Position numbers and translations under genes: made by a program. A stretch of 64,000 nucleotides of DNA, taken from Siphonodentalium dalli (taxonomy: Eukaryota > Mollusca > Scaphopoda > Gadilida > Siphonodentaliidae). The notes under the pieces were generated by a model. The model did not search any database and was not told the DNA's origin. It worked only from the letters and a program-made list of their open reading frames with translations. Location of the stretch: assembly GCA_032622095.1 (NCBI GenBank), contig CP136064.1, positions 38,678,426-38,742,425 on the forward strand, given 5' to 3'. Every line of letters begins with the position of its first letter. The first letter of the stretch is position 1. Positions 21,940 to 31,735 of this stretch are shown piece by piece.

Positions 21940-23935
21940 TTCAAAATTTGCAACAAAATGCAACACGATAACTGCCTGCAGTCAGTTTACAGTTAGAATT
22001 ACATTATTTCTCTCATTCAAAGTGGGTTTGAAGCCCAACTCATTGCCAAAACACTAAAAAACAAGCAGGAAATTTTTTTTTTAGTTGCGGAAAAAATTGC
22101 TTGTTGGTGGCTTTGACCACCCACCCACCCCGGCATACGTGCCGGAATTTTTTGTTCACCCCAAAGGTAACCGGATTTCCATTATTTGACTCAGCTGAGT
22201 ACGAAGTACACTCGTCATCTTAATATTCTTGAACTGTTTTAAGGCAAATGTCTCAAATAAATGTTATAATATATGCATATATATTATATATTTACATATA
22301 TATGAGTAGGATATGTCTGTCCGTCTGTCTGTGCGTATTTTATTTATCCCAGACTGCTGGTCGGATTTGAAGAAAATGTGGTGTGGTGACTCGGGGTACC
22401 CTGGCGGAGGTTAGTTTTCAAAATTCGTATTACAAATTTTTTTTAATTAAAACAAAAATATATATATATAAAACATTGTTTGTTAATTTGAGCAAAAAAC
22501 CCCAATCTAAACAAATATTCAATTTAAAAAATATTTAAATAAAAAAAAACTAAAATTTTTATTTTAAAATCAAACTGTTTAAATGATCAAAATGTGCGCG
22601 AAGCTCCCAACTGGGCCGCTTCTTTTTAAGATCAAAATGTGCGCAAAGCTCTCTCATGACCCTGTTTCAACTGGTCATATATAATCTCAGATACGTAATA
22701 TTATTGTATAGCCAGTGAGTGGCTTGTGTTCACGCCACGTCGTGTCAACATAGTTTCCAGAAAACATCTTCGGGAGCCTATTTCATCTAGTTATATATAA
22801 CTGACCAGAAGAATTATGCACCTACCGAGGCCCATGCATTAACTATCGTGAGCTGAAAGCCATATGAAGGTGAATGATAATGAAATGTCAAAGATCTTAT
22901 GGCGACATATAATCAATCACAACCTAAAGTAATTACACGCTTCCATCAGTAAGCAATTCGAATGACACCACACGAACGATATGGTAAGTTACACACCTCT
23001 CCTGTTATTTATCCGAGGTCATATGGCCAAGTAGTATCAAAATTGATCAACTTAATACACGGTATATGTCAAGATGTCAGCCAGGGAGTGACTATATGGT
23101 TAATAGGTAATAGGGAGTTATTATATGATCATCGCTTCCCACAATAACTCAAGAATATGTTAATCGATAGAGAGGTCATGTCATGATGTCAGAGAGTTCT
23201 CCATCTTGATGGCGTTTATGCACAATGGAGGAAACGTTAAGCGGTTTTCCTGACAGTTAATCAATTCTGATGAATAAAACACCTATCATCAACTCATTCT
23301 ACAACCTTCGGGTACCCATCAACTCATTCTACAACCTTCGGGTACAAACGTACCCGAGATCGCTCTGCACTATACCTTGACCTATAATTATACGAAATTA
23401 GCGGCTTCCGCCAGATACATTAAACGACATTATATTGTCATTTAATGGTGTGTAATAAGCTACACACGAATAGAAATCTAACGATCGACAGTTCCTTCCC
23501 GACAACTTTATACTATATAATAATCATGTTAAAAAAATGTCACGACCTCCTGACAATACATTGGAAAATGGTAGCTATCGCAATTCTTGTGGTCACTATT
23601 TATATGAGTAGTATCTGTCTGTCTGTTCTGATTTTTCTCCCAGACCCCTAGACCGATTTCAACCAAATTTGGTGTGGTGACTTGGGTCACCATGGAGAGA
23701 TTTTAATGGAGTTTGTTTTTCAAAAATTTTACTTTAAAAAAAAAAAAAAAAAAAAAATAATAATAACACACACAAATTCAAATAAGCTCAATGTGAACCT
23801 ATTTACAGAGCAGATGATGTACGCTCTTTTTATGCGTTTTAACTGGTACCAGCGCCATCCAACATAATAACAAGTTTAAGTTCCACTATGGGTTTGGCTT
23901 ATTTCAGAATCAAATAAGTCGAATATGTTTGTATA
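21940..23935. other. no gene seen; mollusc-type dispersed repeats
   Basis: Two diverged copies of one repeat lie at 22310-22440 and 23600-23710; both carry 'tgtctgtctgt', 'cccagac', 'ggtcggatttgaagaaaatg' or its variant, and 'ggtgtggtgac'. At 23288-23345 a 32-base piece ('catcaactcattctacaacc' onward) is duplicated exactly in tandem. A poly-A tract lies near 23736-23757. No coding motif recognised. Confidence 0.55.
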
Positions 23936-24402
23936 ATGTGGAGGCGTGATACGATTGGAAGTAAAGTTTCACCACTTGATTTAGATGATGACCGGATAGT
24001 TGGTATTCAGATGAGCAATGGGTCTAGCTACTTCTACATTTTTCAAGTTTATCTGCCGTCTACAAATCACTCTATTGAAGTGTTTAGGGATTATTTCAAG
24101 ATCCTCGAAGACTTGTGGCACACATATAGTAAGCTGGGGACTGTCATTTCCATGGGCGATTTCAACGCCAGTCTTCAACGTGGGGACTCACGGGGTGAAT
24201 GCCTACAATGTTTCCTAGCCAGCAAACGTTTGATTTCTGTGAATAATTCATCACTATGTGCTGTGCCTCGTGCAACTTGTGTGCCTTCTATGGGTTTACC
24301 AGGTAGCGGTTCGGTAATAGACCACTTTGTGATTGTCAAGTTTTAGATGATGATGCATTAGACGTGTCAAATCACAGACCTATGCTACTCAGAAGCAATG
24401 CC
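23936..24402 (+). pseudogene. LINE endonuclease (EEP) domain fragment
   Basis: An open frame of 136 codons, then a frameshift near 24343 and 'DDDALDVSNHRPMLL'. Motifs of the apurinic-like endonuclease of LINEs are visible: 'YIFQVYLPSTNHSIEVFRDY', 'VISMGDFNAS' (catalytic D and N) and 'SVIDHFVI' with the final 'VSNHRP' histidine motif. Upstream parts of the domain are missing. It stops at the TTAA of the element starting at 24407. The RT fragment beyond that element is on the opposite strand, so the two pieces are not one simple insertion. Confidence 0.88.
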
Positions 24403-24758
24403 TTAAAGGTACGCGATGCCTTATTTGTCGAAAATATTCATATTTGTTCCAATCACCGTAAACAGAAAAACATTAAAACGCATAGTTTCGTTCATATATA
24501 CCATAACCATAGCGTAAACAGCATGCTACCATAAAGACCTTCTATATTTTACCTAAACAAGAGCCTGATTGTGTCACAGAAGACAGCACAGTGTTACTGG
24601 CTAATCACACATAAATGATATAAACGCTCTTTATTAGTTCCATATAAGGAATTCAGCAACAAAGAACGCTCTTTATGTTTACCATCATAATATAAACAAA
24701 CACCAGGAAAGTAACTTGTTATGCTTTTGTTTACATAACAATGGTCAAATATATGACC

Positions 24759-25054
24759 ATAACATACAGTTTATGTGATATTTCTTATTTGTATAAGGAC
24801 AAAGTCTGTCTACATTTTAATATTCTTTCTGTTTGTGGCGGTTTTTGACCGGTGGAAATACCCACCGCATACCCACCGCCAAGGCCAACCGTACCTTTAA
24901 AGACACGGTTGGCCTTGGCGGTGGGTATCCTGTGAAAATATCTCCACCCGTCAAAAACCGCCACAAACAGAAAGAACAGCAAAATGTAGACAGACTTTGT
25001 CCGTATACAAATAAGAAATATCGCATAAACAGTATGTTATGGTCATATGCAGTC
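24759..25054. repeat. 295-bp palindrome inside the fold-back element
   Basis: The left half starts 'atatatgaccataacataca' and the right half ends with the reverse complement 'gtatgttatggtcatat'. The stem runs through 'cttatttgtata', 'gacaaagtctgtctacattt', 'ttctgtttgtggcggttttt' and 'ggttggcc', and turns near 24900. The inner part is GC-rich, and its ACCGCC stretch is repeated near the turn. Confidence 0.9.
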
Positions 25055-25228
25055 TGGGTGAACGTCGACTCTATATTTGAAATATAGAGTCTGGAGCTTA
25101 TGTCGCCAAAACCATTTCTATTCAGCGAAGAGCTTCCCCAAAATGACGTCACGGATTTAAAAAAATACATCGATGATTGACAGGTGTCCCCACGTGTTAT
25201 TTGTTGTGCTTCGCAATAGCAATGGCCT

Positions 25229-25444
25229 GTGTCGCGACATAAACTTACAGCAGATAATATTTGTCGTGTGTGCGACTATTCTTTTTCGGGAGATGAACTC
25301 GCTGCATCAACCGGAAAGCTGCATCCGAGAGCAAAAAATAAGGTCGTCATCAAAAATGATGCTTTAGAACTATTTAAAAGCATAAAATTAAGTCATTTCC
25401 TCGGTGTTAACTTTCAGATGACTTTTTTACGACAAATAATTTGA
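25229..25444 (+). CDS. short frame with possible Cys2 motif, unidentified
   Basis: A 71-codon frame inside the fold-back element. It reads 'MSRHKLTADNICRVCDYSF' and then 'HPRAKNKVVIKNDALELFKS'. The C-x2-C near residues 12-15 could begin a zinc-binding domain, but no second pair is visible before the stop, and the homologous element end at 7640 does not preserve this part. It could be an exon of a captured gene or chance. I do not recognise the family. Confidence 0.25.
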   Translation: MSRHKLTADNICRVCDYSFSGDELAASTGKLHPRAKNKVVIKNDALELFKSIKLSHFLGVNFQMTFLRQII

Positions 25445-26231
25445 TTTGCAAACCATGGTACAATAAAGTAAATCAAATACACGGACATGAGTGAGTTCTA
25501 TTTATATTTATGGGAGGCCAAGTTGGTACCATGCGCAGGCCTATCTATCAGGTCTAGCACATCCTTCAAATTAATCCGAATCGTACCGAATATATAATTT
25601 CGAAGCCATTGTTTCTGTCTCTGTTGTATTTGCAAGCATCGCTTTCGATCGGAGAAATTCCGCTCTGTTACTATATTTAGAGGTGACATTATGGGAGTCT
25701 CCGCCCACTAACACTTGTTTATTAACCCATACGGTTTCATTAGACGGAAAATAATTTACGCAATCAATCAGATTACGGAATCCCGAGGACTTGGAAATGA
25801 GATAGCGATGTTATCCGTCAGACCTTATATTCAATGTTGTAATGAATATTTAGGTATGAGTTTACTCAGACTGGGTCATATGTTTGACCATTGTTATGTA
25901 AACAAAAGCATAAAAAGTTACTTTTCTGGTGTTTGTTTATATTATGATGGTAAACATAAAGAGCGTTCTTTGTTGGTGAATACCTGATATGGAACTAATA
26001 AAGAGCGTTTATGCCACTTGTGTGTGATTAGCCAGTAGAATTGTGCTGTCTTCTGTAATACAATCAGGCTCTTGCTTAGGTAAAATATAGTAGGTCTTTA
26101 TGATAACATGCTGTTTACGCGATGGTCATGGTATATATGAACGAAACTGGATGCGTTTTAATGTTTTTCTGTTTACGGTGTTTGGAACAAATATGAATAT
26201 TTTCGACAATTAAGGCCGCACGTGCCTTTAA

Positions 26232-27980
26232 ATGATTTTCCTTTATACATGTTTTCCATGTTTTAGGTAAAGCTGCTAAAAGACCCTGGTAGGTGGTGAA
26301 ATGAATTTTGATGTCATAGTTTTGACAAAATGTGTTATAATCCAGAAAGGTGGAGGTGGCATCAACAAGATCATTCACAAAATAAACATCTTTTCTAATC
26401 AAGCTTTTGTTGATGAACATTTTACCATTTATTATAATTTTTGGGTTGTAGAATATTGGTTCTGATAAGATTTCTTCAGGGGTTGTGGTGACTTTCTCAT
26501 CTAAGCTTGCCCATTCATTAAAGAAATCTGTCCAAAAGGGATTGAGTTTTTTACAAACTACATTAATACCTTCTTTGTGTAGATGCCATACTTTGTAACC
26601 CCCAAAGGGTTCTAAATCATCAATTAACAGAGTTTTCCAATTTGCTTCTGTGTGGACATCTAGAAGCTTTTTAATCCAAGTCATTTTCATTGATTTACAA
26701 AATGAGTTTAAATGAGGGAATTTCAAACCTCCGTATTCTAAAGTATTAATCATTACGCTCATTTTTATTTTGTCTGGTTTTCCAGACCAAAGAAATTTGA
26801 ATAACATTGATTGTATTTTAATTCTCGAGATGGAGAAGGTAATACAATGAGACATTGGGTTAGGATTGGTAATGCCAGTTCTTAACGACTGTTGTCTTAC
26901 CATACAGACTGAGGTTTCTAAATGACCAATCATTTAACAGATTTTCCATCTTCTTCAATTTTGTCCTATAATTATTTTCTATATAACTATCATTAAATAG
27001 ATCAAATTCAATTCACAGGATAGTAACTGACTGACTATGGTTCCACAATATTTTTCTATCCGTTGGGATTTCGTCACCACAACCCCTTTTTTTGCTCCAA
27101 TCAATAATGCTTGTGTTTTGTCAAAATTAACCTTTAAACCTGAAATGTTAGCAAAGGCATCAAATAAATTGAGTGCAGCGTTAAGAATATATTGATCATC
27201 CTTTCGGAAGAGAGTTAGGTCATCAGCGTACTGAGTCAAAATATATTCGGAATTGTTTATTTCTATGCCCTTTATATTGGGATTGAATTTAAGGCTGGCA
27301 CTAAGGATTTCAACACAAAGAATAAAGATGTGCGGTGACAGGGGTCACCCTGTCACCTGTCGTACCCCTCGATTGATGTCTATTTTATTTGTTAAGTTAC
27401 CATTATTTGTAGCATAGTTGAAAATATTAGAGTAAAATGTTTTTACCCAACTTTTTATCGATGGGCCAAATTAAAACAAATCTAGGCATTTTTGGATAAA
27501 TACCCATTCTAGCGAATCAAAAGCCTTTTCAAAGTCTAATATTGCCAATACAGCGGAAATGTTGTTTTTCTCACATTTGTCTATCAAATCAAAAACTAAT
27601 CGAGTAGATTCACCGATATAACGACCGGACATAAAACCTAATTGGGAGCTAGATATCAGTTTCGGCAAATGTTTTTTTTTATTCTATTAGCTATTACTGA
27701 AGATGCTATTTTGATGTCCACATTGAGAAGAGAGATTGGTCTCCAATATTTTAGAAATTGCTTATTTTTATTGGACTCGGGAATACAAGTGATTATTCCA
27801 CACCTCTGTGTAACCGACAGCTGTTCTTTGTTATATCCATAATTAATAGAATTGATCAGGAACTGACCAAGGTCTTTCCAAAAATATTTGTAGCAGCTAG
27901 CAGTATAACCATCACTCCCAGGGGAGCCGTCACTTTTAATGCCTTTCAGTGCTGATGCACATTCTAGATTAGATCAGTTA
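26232..27980 (-). pseudogene. L1/Tx1-type LINE, RT domain to C-terminus, decayed
   Basis: Reading the minus strand from 27980: 'LECASALKGIKSDGSPGSDG', 'YWRPISLLNVDIKIAS', 'SSQLGFMSGRYIGEST', 'LDFEKAFDSLEW' (RT motif A), a gap, 'TQYADDLTLF' (motif C, catalytic YADD, in the frame 27239-26979), 'SGLKVNFDKTQ', then a 272-codon frame with 'FKFLWSGKPDKIKMSVMINT' and 'GGLKFPHLNSF'. The order and motifs are those of L1/Tx1-group elements. Frameshifts near 27662, 27450 and 26950 break it. The 5' side ends in repeat R1 and the 3' side at the TTAA of the fold-back element. The last residues of the 272-codon frame (after 'KENHLKA') come from that element, not the LINE. Confidence 0.92.
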
Positions 27981-28690
27981 TGTTAAGAAACAATGGATAT
28001 TAATACAGTTGAGAGTTTGAAAATATTAATATCTTTCCCCTTTGGATTCCAAGAACTGTTAGAATAAATAATAATTCCACAAAACAATCCAATCACCAAA
28101 TATATGTAGCCCATTCGTTTGGCTCTATGAATCTTCATTTGTGTCATAATGTTGAGTAAATTTTTTAATTGCATGCTATAACATCATACCCCATATACTG
28201 CAATGGATAATAAAGCAGCCACAAATATGCAAGCCCAATGAAAACAAACTGTTGTAGTCAGATGTAGCGGCCAGATAGTAGTTAGATGAAGCGGTCAGAT
28301 GGGATTTGGATAAATGGACATATGACCCAGAACTCATCTCAGCTCATTTTTGGCATGGGCATTCTCAAATATAGAACATTATTTGAGTGTGGCTGTCTTT
28401 CTAAATGCAAAAAATTATGAAATTTCTTGAATCAAGAAAAATTAAGTTTCCTTTCATGACCTTCAGATATGATATTATAGACAAATACACTTCAGTTTTG
28501 AAAAAGTTTTATTTTACAGACGATCTCGGTACTTGAATAAAGCGAAATTTTAAATAGCATTAATGTCATAAAAGTATATTAAATAATCGATTGTACAAAA
28601 TTTCAAAAAGAAATTCCAGACATAACATCCATTTTGAAATATGCATTTTGGCAAAACGTGCGCCTGCTCCTAAATATAAAAGATATAATT
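27937..28690. repeat. interspersed repeat R1, copy 2 (without the MITE)
   Basis: Matches 18081-19176 closely. It provides the unoccupied TTAA site (28027-28030) for the MITE at 18162-18630. Its right part continues to about 28690 ('gtacaaaatttcaaaaag' and 'gcaaaacgtgcgcctg'), shared with the older copy at 52107-52200. It starts inside the LINE at 26232-27980. Confidence 0.85.
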
Positions 28691-29469
28691 ATGTTTTCGG
28701 ATTTATCCAGCCGAGGAGTACATTGTCTTTCTGTTGTGACTCGGAGACTTCGCGTGAGAACAGTTTTCTAATGATGCATTTATATTTCTCGGCATCATGG
28801 CATGCATACGCTTGTCCTTTTTTTTTATTTTACTCGCCAGTGACCTCGTATCACATGGAACCACATGGCACCTATATGGCAACATACGATGTGACGTTTC
28901 AGATGCCAGCGATTATGTATATATCTGATTGACGGAGGCACCTACCCAGTACGGTGTTCACTGCTTCAATGTTCTTGAAAAAAATCTCATTTCCTCATTC
29001 TTCCCGAAATGGCCATATATATATACGCACACGGACCGACCGAAGTGGCACATTCATATGTCCTTAAACTCAGATCAAGCATTAAAATAGGTCCCGATGT
29101 CGGAGTTAGAACCTTCGCCGACATCGTGTAGCACAGAGTGTGCTAGATATATAGAACATACTGTGCTAGTTAGGCATGGTTTATAAGTATGTACACCGTA
29201 AGCCAGAAGTGTATATGCTATATCACTAACTGACAGCCAGTGTTTACATATGAACGGCTCACGGGTGGTGAACTATTGGGATGTTGACCAATATTATATA
29301 GGTCGTCACTGTTACATGTACACATAGTTATTTGGTTAACCGCGAAAAAGAGTTCCATGGTTTAGGAATTTCATCAGGCGTTTTGCTCCGAGACACCGAA
29401 ACCAAAAGGATGAGCCATCGCTGGTGACGCACTTAAAACTTGATTTCAAATTTGTTTTATACATTGTAG
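28691..29469. other. intron sequence before the GPCR exon
   Basis: No repeat recognised elsewhere in the window and no coding motif. The last bases form a plausible splice acceptor, a T-rich tract and 'acattgtag' ending at 29469. Confidence 0.55.
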
Positions 29470-30251
29470 GTGTGGTTGAAGGCGAGATATGGTTCGTAGA
29501 CAAACCTGCTCTTTGTGAGATTATCGCCTGCATATGCCTGACCAGCTGCTACTGCTCCCTGTTGACTATCGGCGGAATCAGCTTCAACAGAGTCGTGCAC
29601 ATATGCTACCACGAATTCTACAACACGATCTTCACGAGGAATAAGACAACAGCAATTTTGGTTGTGATCTGGATCGCCAGTTTCTTTCTAGAATTCCCAA
29701 ATCTAGTTGGTTGGGGCGGCCACGGTTATGACAAGAAAATGCTTTACTGTATTTTCGACCGAACAGCATCCTTCAGCTACTCCTTGTTTCTCTCAGCATT
29801 TTGCGTCGGAGTTCCTTGGATGTTAATATGTCTTTGCTACTTGAAGATCTTTCAACATGTCAGGAAAAGCAAGAACAAGATAGTGTCAAGTAACGATGCT
29901 AGATCAGATGCTAAGAGAGCTAAACAGAGAGCAGAATCCATGAAGTTAGCTAAAACATTATTCACAATTTTTGCAGCTTTTACGGTTTGTTGGGCGCCGT
30001 TTGCAGTCTTGATTGTTGCGGATTACGAGGACCGACTTCCTAACTATGCTCATGTAATTTCAATTTGTCTGGCGCATGGGAATTCCAGTTTAAATAGTTT
30101 ACTTTATGGTATAACGAACAAGAGATTTAGGAAGTCGTACATTCATCTCATCTCGAAGATATTCCCATGCTGTAAGCTGAAAACAAAAGACTCGGGGATG
30201 GAGATGACGACTCAAGTGAGCGAACTGAAAACAATAGAACCGGATGATTAG
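29470..30251 (+). CDS. class A GPCR, exon TM3 to C-terminus (melatonin/moody-like)
   Basis: The last coding exon of the receptor begun at 17766, a plasma-membrane G-protein-coupled receptor; the ligand is unknown. The frame starts 'GVVEGEIWF'. The TM3 cysteine is at 29514 and its partner in loop 2 at 29748. The DRY position reads FNR (29583-29591), followed by VVHICYH, as in the NRYCYICH of melatonin receptors. A basic third loop (about 29868-29950: KSKNK, KRAKQRAE) leads to CWAP in TM6 (29988-29999) and NSLLY in TM7 (30093-30107, in place of NPxxY). Then come FRKSY helix 8 and 'FPCC', possibly palmitoylated. Stop TAG at 30249. Intact, no frameshift. An upstream ATG at 29424 is intronic. CWAP and NxxxY fit the melatonin receptor group; moody/Tre1-like invertebrate receptors are the alternative. 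Confidence 0.92.
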
Positions 30252-30279
30252 TGCAATCGGCATATTACACCAATCTTAA

Positions 30280-30632
30280 AGGTACTCAATCCGATCAGAG
30301 GGTCCCCATATCATCAAGATACAACAACAACAACTACAACAACAACAACAACATTCCTTCAAAATAGGCTTTAGTTATCAGAATCGATTAATTGCAACAA
30401 AATAATGCTAACCACTATCAACTATGGTATCAAATTTCCCAAAACGTGTTATTTATCAGCATTTTTGTCTACGAAATATGGCCGTATTATCTGGGCCACA
30501 AACAATTGAAATAACAAACTTCAAAAATCGATATATGATCACTCTGATGGGTAGGTTCCTCGGTTCAAATATGTTTTACCTCCGAAGCCAAAGAAATGGT
30601 AATTTAGGGGTGTTTAATTGGATTGAGTACCT
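30280..30632. mobile_element. TTAA-flanked MITE, AGGTACTCAA type, copy 2
   Basis: TTAA at 30276-30279 and 30633-30636 brackets AGGTACTCAATCCGATCAG and the inverse 'ggattgagtacct'. Arms share 'gggtccccatatcatcaag' and the 'ttcctcggttcaaatatg' block with copy 1 at 18162-18630. A (CAA)n tract lies near 30323-30352. It begins 29 bases after the GPCR stop codon, so it probably lies in the 3' UTR. Confidence 0.9.
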
Positions 30633-30654
30633 TTAAAAATGTCCCATCGGATTC

Positions 30655-30888
30655 AACCCTTTACTTACTAATTATATTCTTATATTCGGTGATAATATTA
30701 TATTATTCATTTGGAGATACGTCCAGGAAATATAAACATAAGACAAAGAGACGGGGTATAACACAAGTGCGGGAGTAGTCCTATTTATTGGAGGGAATTG
30801 TTCAGATAATAAGTTCAGAAATCGACCCATCTGAACATTTCCTAGGGAACTACTCGTCAATGAGTATTTAGTTAAGAAAGTGTTAACA
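30655..30888. mobile_element. diverged inverted copy of the 31446-31731 element
   Basis: In reverse orientation to 31446-31731 it shares CAACCCTTT, 'catttggag', 'caggaaatataaac', 'ttgttcagataataagttca' and 'tgagtatttagt'. The left flank is TTCA rather than TTAA and the right end is eroded, so this is an older copy. Confidence 0.65.
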
Positions 30889-30969
30889 TGATAACAAAAT
30901 ACTACTTGCACATGTTATGAACTCAAAAATAATGAAATCGAATCTATAGGTTCCACCACGGAGACAAGC

Positions 30970-31109
30970 CTTGAAATAGTGTGTCTGTCATTTGCAGAAT
31001 GAGGTCCCCAGAGGGTGAATTTAGTGATGCTACCCCGCATAGCGGGCTAGCATCACCAAATTACCCTCTGTGGACCTCATTCTGCAAATGACAGACACAC
31101 TATTTCAAG
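30970..31109. repeat. 140-bp near-perfect hairpin
   Basis: The left arm 'cttgaaatagtgtgtctgtc' pairs with 'gacagacacactatttcaag' at the right end. The stem continues through 'atttgcagaatgaggtcc', 'agagggt' and 'tgatgctaccccgc' to a turn at ATAGCG. Two decayed relatives lie at 403-493 and 728-772. No target duplication recognised. Confidence 0.92.
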
Positions 31110-31221
31110 TCTTGCACGGTGACATTTATTGTCAGATTCGATTTTCGGGATAAAATACAATTTCGATCAAAAAATTTGATGATTTCCTTGCTCCATAGCT
31201 GTAAATACTGAAGTTGTTTAA

Positions 31222-31427
31222 CCCTTTCAGTGCCAAGTCCGATTTTTGTATCAACCCATATTTCCTTGATCATTTTTCAAATTTATTGATTATAATAATG
31301 TGATACATTGATGGAAAGAGCTCTTAGAGCTCTTTCCATCAATGTATCACATTATTGTAATCAATAAATTTGAAAAATGATCAAGGAAATATGGGTTGAT
31401 ACAAACTCGGACTTGGCACTGAAAGGG
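31222..31427. mobile_element. 206-bp palindromic TTAA MITE
   Basis: TTAA at 31218-31221 and 31428-31431. The entire element is one hairpin: CCCTTTCAGTGCCAAGTCCG at the left end and its complement at the right, with a stem of about 100 pairs and a turn at AGAGCTCTTAGAGCTCT (near 31318-31334). CCC-starting ends and TTAA are piggyBac-like. No coding content. Confidence 0.92.
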
Positions 31428-31445
31428 TTAATCCTGTTATTTTAA

Positions 31446-31731
31446 CCCTTTGGCGGGTAATTTCATCAGGAAATGTTCAGACAATAAGTTCAACAAACAT
31501 GATATGCAGGCTTTAAAACTTTACTTACTAAATACTCAATGACACAAACTTTGTTGAACTTATTATCTGAACAGTTCCCACGAATGAACCTGAATCCTTT
31601 TGAACTTATGTTATCTTTTTGTCTCTCTGCCGTCTGCTCATATTTCCTGAACACCCCTCCAAATGAGTAACAGACCATTCCTATGTATAATTTATAATTG
31701 AATGGGAGAATACATTTAGTATAGAAAAGGG
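31446..31731. mobile_element. 286-bp TTAA MITE, CCCTTTGGCGGG type
   Basis: TTAA at 31442-31445 and 31732-31735, with ends CCCTTTGGCG and the inverse AAAAGGG. The interior contains an inverted pair ('atgttcagacaataagttca' and 'tgaacttattatctgaacag'). It starts only 14 bases after the previous TTAA element. A 62-codon minus-strand frame is likely accidental because the diverged copy at 30655 does not keep it. Confidence 0.8.
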
Positions 31732-31735
31732 TTAA

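Larger units (their letters stand above)
24407..26227. mobile_element. 1.8-kb fold-back element with TTAA flanks
   Basis: TTAA at 24403-24406 and 26228-26231 brackets termini AGGTACGCGATGCC and the inverse 'ggccgcacgtgcct'. Inverted arms of about 350 bases follow (24407-24760 against 25880-26227); both contain 'cgaaaatattcatatttgtt' and 'cataaagagcg' in opposite sense. A separate 295-base palindrome sits just inside the left arm. The middle (25085-25860) holds a 71-codon frame from 25229 with 'ICRVCDYSF', a possible zinc-binding start, and nothing I can name. TTAA flanks suggest a piggyBac- or Kolobok-like mobiliser. Confidence 0.8.

Noticed and set aside
23936-27980. One complete LINE with endonuclease and RT
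   Set aside because: The endonuclease is on the plus strand and the RT on the minus strand, with a TTAA element between, so they cannot be read as one element as they stand.
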